Under the pieces are notes generated by a model. It was not told the DNA's origin, ran no database searches, and worked only from the letters and a program-made list of their open reading frames with translations. 13,557 bases of DNA from CAZVIJ01 sp964626735 (GTDB taxonomy: Bacteria > Patescibacteriota > Dojkabacteria > JAOAGR01). The position numbers and the translations under genes were made by a program. The stretch covers positions 1 through 13,557 of the forward strand of contig CAZVIJ010000049.1 of assembly GCA_964626735.1 (NCBI GenBank), read 5' to 3'. Shown here one piece after another: positions 6,613 to 12,424 of this stretch (its first letter is position 1; each line of letters opens with the position of its first letter).

Positions 6613-8847
6613 ATGCAAAATAAAATTACTCACGAATTCAGCTTAAACGGAGTTGCATTTAAACTTGAAACTGGTGAGATGGCGAATCACGCCCAATCAT
6701 CGTTCCTCGTCCAATACGGAGAGACAAGCGTCCTCATCACGATAGCGGTAGGTTCGGCTAACCCCGAACTCGATTTTTTTCCGCTCACCGTCGACTATGT
6801 AGAGAAGCTCTACGCAGGAGGCATGATTTCCTCATCGCCCTATATTAAGCGAGAGGGACGTCCCACCGACAAAGAAATACTCAATGCCCGGCTCATCGAC
6901 CATGCCATTCGGTCGCTTTTCCCGGGTACATTCAGAAACGAGACGCAGGTTATCGCCCAGGTATTTTCGTACGACAAGGAGCACGATCCCGTCATGGCCA
7001 CCATAATCGGAGTCAGCTTCGCCCTCTCATACTCTGGATTACCGTTCCTCGGCCCGTATGGCGCTACGAGAGTCGCATATATCGAAGGCAAGCTGGCGTA
7101 CAACCCAACGCTCAGCGAACTTCACAAGAGCGAACTTGAGATGATCGTCAGCTCGGTCGATGCGGGTATCGTCTCGGTTGAAGCGGACGCACACGACCTC
7201 CCTGATGAGGTGATCAAAGAAGGCATCACGCAGGCGCTCGAACTCAATAAAACCTTAATCGAAGAGCAGAACAAGTTTGTCGAAACGTACGGCAAGAAGC
7301 CGTTCGAATGGCAGGAAATCACCGATGCTGATGATTTCCAGAAGCTGTTCGACGAAATTTCGGACGCATACAAGGCAGAGCTTACCGACGCCATTTACCA
7401 AGTCAATAAGATGACGAGGGAATCTCGCATGAAAGCGATCCAGCTCGCCATCAACGAGAAGTACGCGGACAAGGTAGAGGCGGGAGAGGTGAAGGCAACC
7501 GATCTCAACCGCGCGTTCGAAAAGCTCGCTAAGAAAATCGTGCGTACGCACATCATAGAAGAGAGCAAACGGGCTGACGGCAGGAAGCTCGATGAAATCC
7601 GTCCCATTTCCATGCGCGTTGGAGTGCTGCCGCGAGTTCACGGCTCTGCCCTTTTCAATCGGGGCGAGACGCAAACGCTTACCATCGTTACGCTCGGAAC
7701 CGAACGGGATGCGCTTCAGTTGCAGGATCTCACCGGTGAGCACTCGAAGAACTACTTCCACCACTACAATATGCCAGGCTACGCAAACGGAGAAGTGGAC
7801 CGCAAACTTGGCTTCCCAAACCGCAGGGCTATCGGCCACGGCATGATTGGAGAAAAGGCTTTGGTTCACATGATTCCGCCCAAGGAAGAGTTCCCCTACA
7901 CGCTTCGCGTCGTCTCCGAAGTACTCTCATCTAACGGTTCGACTTCGATGGCAGCCACATGCAGCTCGTCGCTCGCCCTCATGGATGCAGGAGTTCCCGT
8001 GAAGCGAACGGTCGGCGGCATTGGAATCGGGCTCGTCTACAACAGCAAGGATGAATACACCATTCTCACCGATATTATCGGCCTCGAGGACTTCTACGGA
8101 GATATGGACTTCAAGATCACCGGGTCTAAGGAAGGGATTACCGCTATCCAGCTAGACAACAAGATGGCAGGCATCCCTAAGGACATACTTTTCGAGGCAA
8201 TCGATCGCTCGAAGCAAGGTAGGCTCCATGTCATCGATTTAATGGAGGCCGTAATTCCCGAATCTAGGAAAGAGCTCTCCGTTTTCGCTCCTAAGGTACA
8301 GATTCTCAGAATCGACCCCGATAAGATCGGCGAGCTGATCGGCCCGGGAGGCAAGGTTATCAAGGGTATTGTCGAAAAGACCGGAGCAGAGATAAATATA
8401 GAAGACGACGGCACGGTCATGATATACTCCAGTGATGACAAAGGCTTCCAGGATGCGCTGGCTTTGGTCAACGGCATCGTCAAGGACTTGGTCGTCGGCG
8501 AGGAATACGATACCGAAGTCGTCAGGATCGAATCGTACGGGGCATTCGTTGAGGTCCCCAATACAAAGATCCAGGGAATGGTCCACGTTTCGAATCTCGG
8601 TTTGGGATTCGTCAAGGACATCAATACCGTCCTAAAGTTGGGACAGACGCTCAAGGTCAAGTACCTCGGCAAGGATGAGAAGGGAAGAGTGAAGTTCGCC
8701 GGCATCGGCAACGGGGAGCAGCCTGAGTCAGGCGAGCGTCCCGCGAGAACCGAGAGGCCGGAGCGTACCGAGAGGCCGCAAGGCACCGACCGCACGCGAA
8801 GGGCTCCTCGACCACGTGAAAACAAAACAGATGAAAGACCTCGTTAA
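6613..8847 (+). CDS. pnp: Polyribonucleotide nucleotidyltransferase (PNPase)
   Basis: Phosphorolytic 3'-5' exoribonuclease central to mRNA decay, normally a ring-shaped trimer. The 744-residue product has the full order: first RNase PH domain (about 10-145, with FFPLTVDYVEK), a helical linker, second RNase PH domain (about 310-545) with the active-site segment containing SSLALMDAGVPVKR and GDMDFK (496-501, catalytic acidic residues), a KH domain with the GPGG loop (577-580), and an S1 domain (about 627-696, with SYGAFVEV). A tail of about 45 residues rich in Arg, Glu, Pro and Thr (RPARTERPERTERPQG) ends the protein; such basic tails may bind RNA. ATG 6613 lacks a Shine-Dalgarno site. The 3' end overlaps the first pilin-like gene. 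Confidence 0.97.
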   Translation: MQNKITHEFSLNGVAFKLETGEMANHAQSSFLVQYGETSVLITIAVGSANPELDFFPLTVDYVEKLYAGGMISSSPYIKREGRPTDKEILNARLIDHAIRSLFPGTFRNETQVIAQVFSYDKEHDPVMATIIGVSFALSYSGLPFLGPYGATRVAYIEGKLAYNPTLSELHKSELEMIVSSVDAGIVSVEADAHDLPDEVIKEGITQALELNKTLIEEQNKFVETYGKKPFEWQEITDADDFQKLFDEISDAYKAELTDAIYQVNKMTRESRMKAIQLAINEKYADKVEAGEVKATDLNRAFEKLAKKIVRTHIIEESKRADGRKLDEIRPISMRVGVLPRVHGSALFNRGETQTLTIVTLGTERDALQLQDLTGEHSKNYFHHYNMPGYANGEVDRKLGFPNRRAIGHGMIGEKALVHMIPPKEEFPYTLRVVSEVLSSNGSTSMAATCSSSLALMDAGVPVKRTVGGIGIGLVYNSKDEYTILTDIIGLEDFYGDMDFKITGSKEGITAIQLDNKMAGIPKDILFEAIDRSKQGRLHVIDLMEAVIPESRKELSVFAPKVQILRIDPDKIGELIGPGGKVIKGIVEKTGAEINIEDDGTVMIYSSDDKGFQDALALVNGIVKDLVVGEEYDTEVVRIESYGAFVEVPNTKIQGMVHVSNLGLGFVKDINTVLKLGQTLKVKYLGKDEKGRVKFAGIGNGEQPESGERPARTERPERTERPQGTDRTRRAPRPRENKTDERPR

Positions 8848-9226
8848 CAAAACTAAACAACTGTTCCTAAGCTTGCTCATCGTCACGACCCTATTCGTAA
8901 GCCTGCAACCCGCGAAGGGTGCATGCGCCCCGAATGTCGTGCCGAGCCCCCTAGACCCTAACTGCACACTGAACCAACCGCTTACTGTCGGTACTTTCGT
9001 AAATAGAGCCGTCGGCTTGCTACCCCTTACGATTACCCTAATCGCGATCGTTGCGATGCTTCGGGCGGCATTCAAGATTATGTTCGCCGACAGCGCCGAG
9101 AAGCGATCTGAAGGTTTCAGCATGGTTTACCACATAGCCCTGGGAGCCGGCTTGTTTTATTCGTTATGGTTGATATTGTTCTTAATAGAATTCTTTACAG
9201 GAGCAAAAGTAAATGTATTTTCATAA
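8831..9226 (+). CDS. T4SS-pilin-like two-helix membrane protein, copy 1
   Basis: Product of 131 residues from ATG 8831, or 136 if GTG 8816 is used; I cannot decide. It has a signal peptide (basic start, hydrophobic 11-25, possible cleavage after QPAKGA), a short outer segment with C32 and C45, helix 1 (about 60-79), a charged turn KIMFADSAEKR (82-92), and helix 2 (about 101-123). This is the layout of the short pilin-like proteins annotated in Patescibacteria as T4SS_pilin or TrbC/VirB2-like. It lacks the Cys-containing C-terminal tail of the other two copies and its turn is more diverged. It overlaps the end of pnp in another frame, and no strong Shine-Dalgarno site is seen, so translation may be coupled to pnp. 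Whether it forms a pilus or another membrane structure is not shown. Confidence 0.72.
   Translation: MKDLVNKTKQLFLSLLIVTTLFVSLQPAKGACAPNVVPSPLDPNCTLNQPLTVGTFVNRAVGLLPLTITLIAIVAMLRAAFKIMFADSAEKRSEGFSMVYHIALGAGLFYSLWLILFLIEFFTGAKVNVFS
9199..9203 (+). promoter_or_regulatory. Shine-Dalgarno site of the second pilin-like gene
   Basis: AGGAG lies 9 nt before ATG 9213, inside the end of the preceding gene. It is the clearest Shine-Dalgarno sequence I found before a start codon here, and it supports the ATG at 9213 despite the 14-bp overlap. Confidence 0.75.
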
Positions 9227-9716
9227 GCTAAAAACAAAAGTATTGAGCGTGCTGATGGCCGCTTTCCTGATGGTATGCGCCGCGCCGTTTTTCACGTCGC
9301 CCGCTAAGGCTAACCACTGCGGCCAGACGATCACGCAAGATTGCGTACTCGAGGACCTCGGTATAAAAGAAATCAAAACCGAAAACATCCTTATCAAGCG
9401 CAACCCCACAAACTTCATCGTCTTGATATTCCGTGTGCTCCTCGCCGTTGCCATTATCGTCGTCGTCTACCGTATCGTAATAGCCGGCATCAAAATAGGC
9501 GGTGCGAAAGATGACGCCGATAAGAGAAAAGAGCAATTCAAGCAAATCATCTTCAATTTATTCGGGTTATTCTTGGCTTTCAGCGCACTGGCGCTCTCGG
9601 TCGTGTTCGTGAACATCGCGGGAGGAACGGTGCCGGATCAAATCATCAATTGCCAGGATCTTCCGCCGAACGCGTCCGACAAGGCGAAGCAGGATTGCGG
9701 AATCGCTACACAATAG
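9213..9716 (+). CDS. T4SS-pilin-like two-helix membrane protein, copy 2
   Basis: Product of 167 residues with a signal peptide (hydrophobic 11-27, probable cleavage after SPAKA at 33), an outer segment with C36 and C44, helix 1 (about 68-90), the charged turn KIGGAKDDADKRK (94-106), helix 2 (about 112-135), and a C-terminal tail with C147 and C162. The paired cysteines outside the helices suggest disulfides in the exported segments. The GAKDDA(D/E)KRK turn is nearly identical in copy 3, showing common descent. The start overlaps copy 1 by 14 bp and has its own AGGAG, so the two are surely co-transcribed. T4SS_pilin-type membership is by layout and motif; actual assembly into a pilus is inference. 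Confidence 0.78.
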   Translation: MYFHKLKTKVLSVLMAAFLMVCAAPFFTSPAKANHCGQTITQDCVLEDLGIKEIKTENILIKRNPTNFIVLIFRVLLAVAIIVVVYRIVIAGIKIGGAKDDADKRKEQFKQIIFNLFGLFLAFSALALSVVFVNIAGGTVPDQIINCQDLPPNASDKAKQDCGIATQ

Positions 9717-9779
9717 CGCTTGCCAAATTCGCAGATTTGCCGTAACGTTTGGTGTAATCTATAAAAAAAAGAGATACTT

Positions 9780-9788
9780 TGATATAAT
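9780..9788 (+). promoter_or_regulatory. Extended -10 promoter of the third pilin-like gene
   Basis: TGATATAAT (9780-9788) matches TGnTATAAT, with ATG 9797 following after 8 nt, so the mRNA is probably leaderless or has a 1-2 nt leader. The 80-bp gap also contains an A-run (9763-9770). No good -35 and no Shine-Dalgarno site are present. Confidence 0.65.
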
Positions 9789-9796
9789 AAACACAA

Positions 9797-10294
9797 ATGA
9801 ACAGAGTAAACAAAATAGCTAAACTAGCAACTTCACTTGGAGTCGGAGTCGTTTTGTTCGGATCGAGATTGGCGTTTGCCGCAGATACTAAGGCAGGCGA
9901 TCTCGGACTTGGTGGTACAAACGGTGCATTCGGCCAAAACCAGATATTCGGGCCTGAGGGAACCATAAACCCGCAAGCCATCGTTCGTCTCGTGTTCCAG
10001 GTACTGCTTGCAGCGGCTATTCTCTGGGTCGTTTACAATATCGTCCTTGCCGGCCTCAAAATCGCAGGCGCTAAGGATGATGCCGAGAAAAGGAAGAACG
10101 GCCTCAAGTCCATCGTCAACGCGGCAATCGGTCTTGTCGTAGCTCTTTCAGCGTTCGCTATCGTCAACACCTTGAAGGGATCTTTCAATACCCAAGAAGC
10201 TCTGCCTTGTCTAAAGGATGGCGCTCCTGGTCACGTAGACTCAACAGGTACGTGTATCAAGGATGAGGTTAAAACCGATTCTACACCTACCTAG
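9797..10294 (+). CDS. T4SS-pilin-like two-helix membrane protein, copy 3
   Basis: Product of 165 residues. A signal peptide (hydrophobic 11-28) probably ends at LAFA before A29. A Gly- and Asn-rich outer segment (31-58) follows, then helix 1 (about 61-86), the turn KIAGAKDDAEKRK (88-100), helix 2 (about 105-125), and a tail with C138 and C153. The turn and helix 2 align closely with copy 2, but there is no N-terminal cysteine pair, so the three copies differ in which outer segment could carry a disulfide. It has its own promoter 80 bp after copy 2, so it may be expressed at a different level. It is followed by a short hairpin and the tRNA gene. Family call as for copies 1 and 2. Confidence 0.8.
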   Translation: MNRVNKIAKLATSLGVGVVLFGSRLAFAADTKAGDLGLGGTNGAFGQNQIFGPEGTINPQAIVRLVFQVLLAAAILWVVYNIVLAGLKIAGAKDDAEKRKNGLKSIVNAAIGLVVALSAFAIVNTLKGSFNTQEALPCLKDGAPGHVDSTGTCIKDEVKTDSTPT

Positions 10295-10302
10295 CATACC
10301 TT

Positions 10303-10317
10303 CGGCAGTCTCTGCCG
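10303..10317 (+). other. Short perfect hairpin between pilin copy 3 and the tRNA
   Basis: CGGCAG-TCT-CTGCCG forms a 6-bp stem with a 3-nt loop, 6 nt before the tRNA. No T-run follows, so it is not a standard intrinsic terminator. It may protect the 3' end of the pilin mRNA or mark a processing site ahead of the tRNA. Confidence 0.4.
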
Positions 10318-10323
10318 GATTAC

Positions 10324-10400
10324 GAGCCATTAGCTCAGTCGGTTAGAGCACCGTTCTTATAAAGCGGGGGTCACTGGTTCAAGTCCAGTATGGCTCACCA
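10324..10400 (+). tRNA. tRNA-Ile with anticodon UAU (reads AUA)
   Basis: A 77-nt cloverleaf with encoded CCA. Acceptor stem GAGCCAT pairs fully with ATGGCTC, the D-stem is GCTC/GAGC, and the anticodon stem CCGTT/AGCGG has one G-T pair. The loop is CTTATAA, placing TAT at 10358-10360. The variable loop is GGGTC, the T-stem ACTGG/CCAGT, and the discriminator base A73. The UAU anticodon reads AUA, the isoleucine codon normally read in bacteria by a CAU tRNA modified to lysidine by TilS. No separate promoter is evident right before it, so it may be transcribed with pilin copy 3. Its 3' end is within two bases of the thrS leader. Confidence 0.93.
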
Positions 10401-10401
10401 A

Positions 10402-10568
10402 TTGTTAGCAAGAGATCCGAAAATTACGGTGAAATTTCGGAAAACCCGGCCACAGGGCCAACTACAAACAACTTCATAAACCCAAAAAGATATCCCAAAA
10501 GGATAACTAGAGTGGAACCGTGTAAAAGTTTTTTTACGCCTCTGAGAGAAATCTTGGAGGCTTTTTTT
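10402..10568 (+). promoter_or_regulatory. T-box riboswitch leader of thrS (compact, transcriptional type)
   Basis: T-box leaders sense uncharged tRNA and stop terminator formation. The core is AGAGTGGAACCGTG (10509-10522), 12 of 14 against the consensus AGGGTGGNACCGCG. It folds as an antiterminator: AGAG (10509-10512) with CTCT (10540-10543), the 7-nt bulge TGGAACC (10513-10519), then GTGTAAA (10520-10526) with TTTACGC (10533-10539). A stem III candidate, TATCC-CAAAA-GGATA (10491-10505), lies just upstream. Earlier are a GGCC-ACAG-GGCC hairpin (10448-10459) and CCGAAA/TTTCGG (10417-10422/10435-10440), whose 12-nt loop carries ACG (10426-10428), a Thr codon that could be the specifier. TTGTTAG (10402-10408) may pair with CTACAA (10462-10467) as a closing helix. 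The region upstream of the antiterminator is only about 108 nt, shorter than classical leaders, so its stem I is unusual. The core is secure; the specifier is tentative. Confidence 0.85.
10538..10568 (+). terminator. Regulated intrinsic terminator of the thrS T-box
   Basis: GCCTCTGAGA (10538-10547), tetraloop GAAA, and TCTTGGAGGC (10552-10561) form a 10-bp stem with two G-T pairs, followed by seven T (10562-10568). Its 5' arm shares 10538-10543 with the 3' strand of the antiterminator, so the two folds exclude each other, as needed for T-box attenuation. Confidence 0.88.
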
Positions 10569-10588
10569 ATTTGTGAGATATATAAACA

Positions 10589-12370
10589 ATGGCTGCAAAA
10601 GCACAATCAAATCAACAAGCAGGCGAAGAGTCGCAGGTTTTCAAAATCAGGCACTCGCTCGCCCATGTACTGGCTCAAGCTGTTCGACACATATACCCGG
10701 AAGTGAAGCTGGGTATCGGTCCTGCAATTGAGAACGGATTCTATTACGACTTCATTTTTCAAGAGACACTGACCGAAGAGAATCTTGTAAAAGTCGAAGA
10801 GGAGATGCGATCGATAATCGCCAAGAACTATTCGTTTACGAAAAGCATGATGAAACGCGAAGAGGCGATCGAATATCTCTATAAGTTGAATCAGCCGTTC
10901 AAGGCCGAGCTTGCCTCCGATCTCACGGATGAAGAAGTAAGCTTCTATACCGATGGAGACTTCGTCGATCTTTGCAAGGGGCCGCATGTCGTCAGCACCA
11001 ATGAAATCAATCCCGATGCCTTCAAGCTCACCCATATCGCGGGAGCGTATTGGCGAGGAGACGAAAAGCGTCCCCAGATGCAGCGCGTATACGGTATCGC
11101 ATTCGAGACCAAGGCTGAACTCGAGCATTTCATCGAAATGCAGGAAGAGGCAAAGAAACGCGACCATCGGAAGTTGGGCAAGCAGCTCGACCTCTTCACG
11201 TTCTCAGAACTCGTAGGCTCTGGATTGCCCCTCTTTACCCCTCGCGGAACATTCCTCAGGGAAGAGCTCAATAGATACTCCCAAAAGCTCCGGGAAGACG
11301 AAGGGTTCGAAAAGGTTTGGATTCCCCACATCACGAAAAACGACCTCTACAAGACTTCGGGCCATTGGGATAAGTTCGGCGACGAATTGTTCCTCGTGAA
11401 GAGCCAAGAGACCGACGACGAACTCGTCATGAAGCCGATGAATTGTCCGCACCATCAGCAGATCTACGCTTCTCAAAAGCGAAGCTACCGCGAGCTGCCG
11501 ATTAAGTATTTAGAGACGACAGCAGTTTATCGGGACGAAAAAGCAGGCGAGCTCGGAGGTCTATCGAGGGTGCGATCTATTACCCAGGACGATAGCCACA
11601 TCTTCTGTACCATCGATCAAATCGACGATGTCTACTCGATGCTCATCAGAATCGTAAGCTCATTCTATGACAAGCTGGGCATGACGTTCAGGGCGCGATT
11701 GTCGTTCCGCGATCCCGCTAATCCGCAAAAATACCACGGTGAAGATGCTGATTGGGAGAAAGCGCAAGGCATACTCGAAAAGGTCGCAAAAGAGCATAAG
11801 CTCGACTACTTTATTGCAGAGGGGGAAGCAGCATTCTACGGACCTAAAATAGACTTCATGGTAAAGGATGCGCTGGGCAGGGAGCATCAGCTTGCTACCC
11901 CGCAGCTCGATTTCGTGCAGCCGCGAAGGTTTGGTTTGACGTACGTCGATAAGGACGGGGCGGAAAAAACTCCGGTCATGATCCACTTTGCCCTCATGGG
12001 GTCGTTGGAGCGGTTCCTTTCGGTGTACATCGAGCATACCGCCGGAAACTTCCCGCTGTGGCTCTCCTATACGCAAGTAGTTATTATCCCTGTCTCCAAC
12101 GAGAAACATAAGGATTACTGCTACAAGATGGTACAGATGCTGAAGGAAAAAGGTATCCGCGCAAAAGTGGACGACGAGCATGAGACGATGGGAAATAAAA
12201 TCAGGAAGGCACAAATCCAGAAAGTCCCGTACATGCTGGTAGCCGGCGACAAAGAGATGGAAACCAATACCATGTCGGTCCGACAGAGAAACGGCACCAA
12301 TCTCGGCATGATGAAAATGGATGAAATTCTAGAACGGTTGATAAAGGAAATCGAAAATAAGTCGAACTAA
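10589..12370 (+). CDS. thrS: Threonyl-tRNA synthetase lacking the TGS domain
   Basis: Class II synthetase that charges tRNA-Thr. The 593-residue product begins almost directly with the editing (SAD) domain, having only about 18 residues in place of the usual N-terminal TGS domain. Editing residues are present: H22 and H26 in RHSLAHVL, and C129 and H133 in DLCKGPH. The catalytic core has motif 1 around FLREELNRYSQKLR, motif 2 around VYRDEKAGELGGLSRVR, and motif 3 in MGSLERFLSVYIEH. Likely zinc ligands are C286 (MNCPHH), H337 (QDDSHIF) and H466 (MIHFALMG). The C-terminal anticodon-binding domain (about 488-593) has VIIPVSNEKH and KVPYMLVAGDKE. ATG 10589 has no strong Shine-Dalgarno site; GTGAG 11 nt upstream is weak. 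It is controlled by the upstream T-box and ends before an intrinsic terminator. Confidence 0.96.
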   Translation: MAAKAQSNQQAGEESQVFKIRHSLAHVLAQAVRHIYPEVKLGIGPAIENGFYYDFIFQETLTEENLVKVEEEMRSIIAKNYSFTKSMMKREEAIEYLYKLNQPFKAELASDLTDEEVSFYTDGDFVDLCKGPHVVSTNEINPDAFKLTHIAGAYWRGDEKRPQMQRVYGIAFETKAELEHFIEMQEEAKKRDHRKLGKQLDLFTFSELVGSGLPLFTPRGTFLREELNRYSQKLREDEGFEKVWIPHITKNDLYKTSGHWDKFGDELFLVKSQETDDELVMKPMNCPHHQQIYASQKRSYRELPIKYLETTAVYRDEKAGELGGLSRVRSITQDDSHIFCTIDQIDDVYSMLIRIVSSFYDKLGMTFRARLSFRDPANPQKYHGEDADWEKAQGILEKVAKEHKLDYFIAEGEAAFYGPKIDFMVKDALGREHQLATPQLDFVQPRRFGLTYVDKDGAEKTPVMIHFALMGSLERFLSVYIEHTAGNFPLWLSYTQVVIIPVSNEKHKDYCYKMVQMLKEKGIRAKVDDEHETMGNKIRKAQIQKVPYMLVAGDKEMETNTMSVRQRNGTNLGMMKMDEILERLIKEIENKSN

Positions 12371-12390
12371 GTATCGTAGTATGCATAAAG

Positions 12391-12409
12391 CCCGGGAAAC
12401 CGGGTTTTT
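12391..12409 (+). terminator. Intrinsic terminator of thrS
   Basis: CCCGG (12391-12395), loop GAAA, CCGGG (12400-12404) and five T (12405-12409) form a classic terminator 20 nt after the thrS stop. The outer arms GCATAAA (12383-12389) and TTTTATGC (12406-12413) can extend the stem with one bulged T. Confidence 0.88.
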
Positions 12410-12410
12410 A

Positions 12411-12419
12411 TGCTATTAT
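12411..12419 (+). promoter_or_regulatory. Extended -10 promoter of the 178-residue hypothetical gene
   Basis: TGCTATTAT (12411-12419) fits the extended -10 form TGn(TATAAT-like), with ATG 12425 only 5 nt further, so the transcript should start within or next to the ATG. It directly abuts the terminator T-run of thrS. There is no -35 and no Shine-Dalgarno site. Confidence 0.55.
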
Positions 12420-12424
12420 CAAGT

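Noticed and set aside
7255..7869. Open frame of 204 codons on the minus strand inside pnp
   Set aside because: Antisense shadow of the conserved linker and second RNase PH domain, with no recognisable motif.
8737..8796. Repeated segments in the pnp tail as a mobile or satellite repeat
   Set aside because: The copies are short, imperfect and in frame; they are better explained as low-complexity coding sequence.
8094..8825. Long open frame of 243 codons on the minus strand inside pnp
   Set aside because: It lies wholly antisense to strongly conserved PNPase domains, has a Ser- and Pro-rich low-quality translation, and no promoter-start match. It is a shadow of pnp.
9717..9760. Possible terminator after pilin copy 2 (CAAAT/ATTTG)
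   Set aside because: A 5-bp A/T-rich stem with no T-run downstream; too weak to call.
10579..10588. TATATAAA just before thrS as a second, leaderless promoter that bypasses the T-box
   Set aside because: Only 2-4 nt separate it from the ATG, so transcription would start inside the gene; there is no -35 or extended -10.
11660..12214. Open frame of 184 codons on the minus strand inside thrS
   Set aside because: Antisense to the conserved catalytic and anticodon-binding domains of ThrRS, with no independent support.
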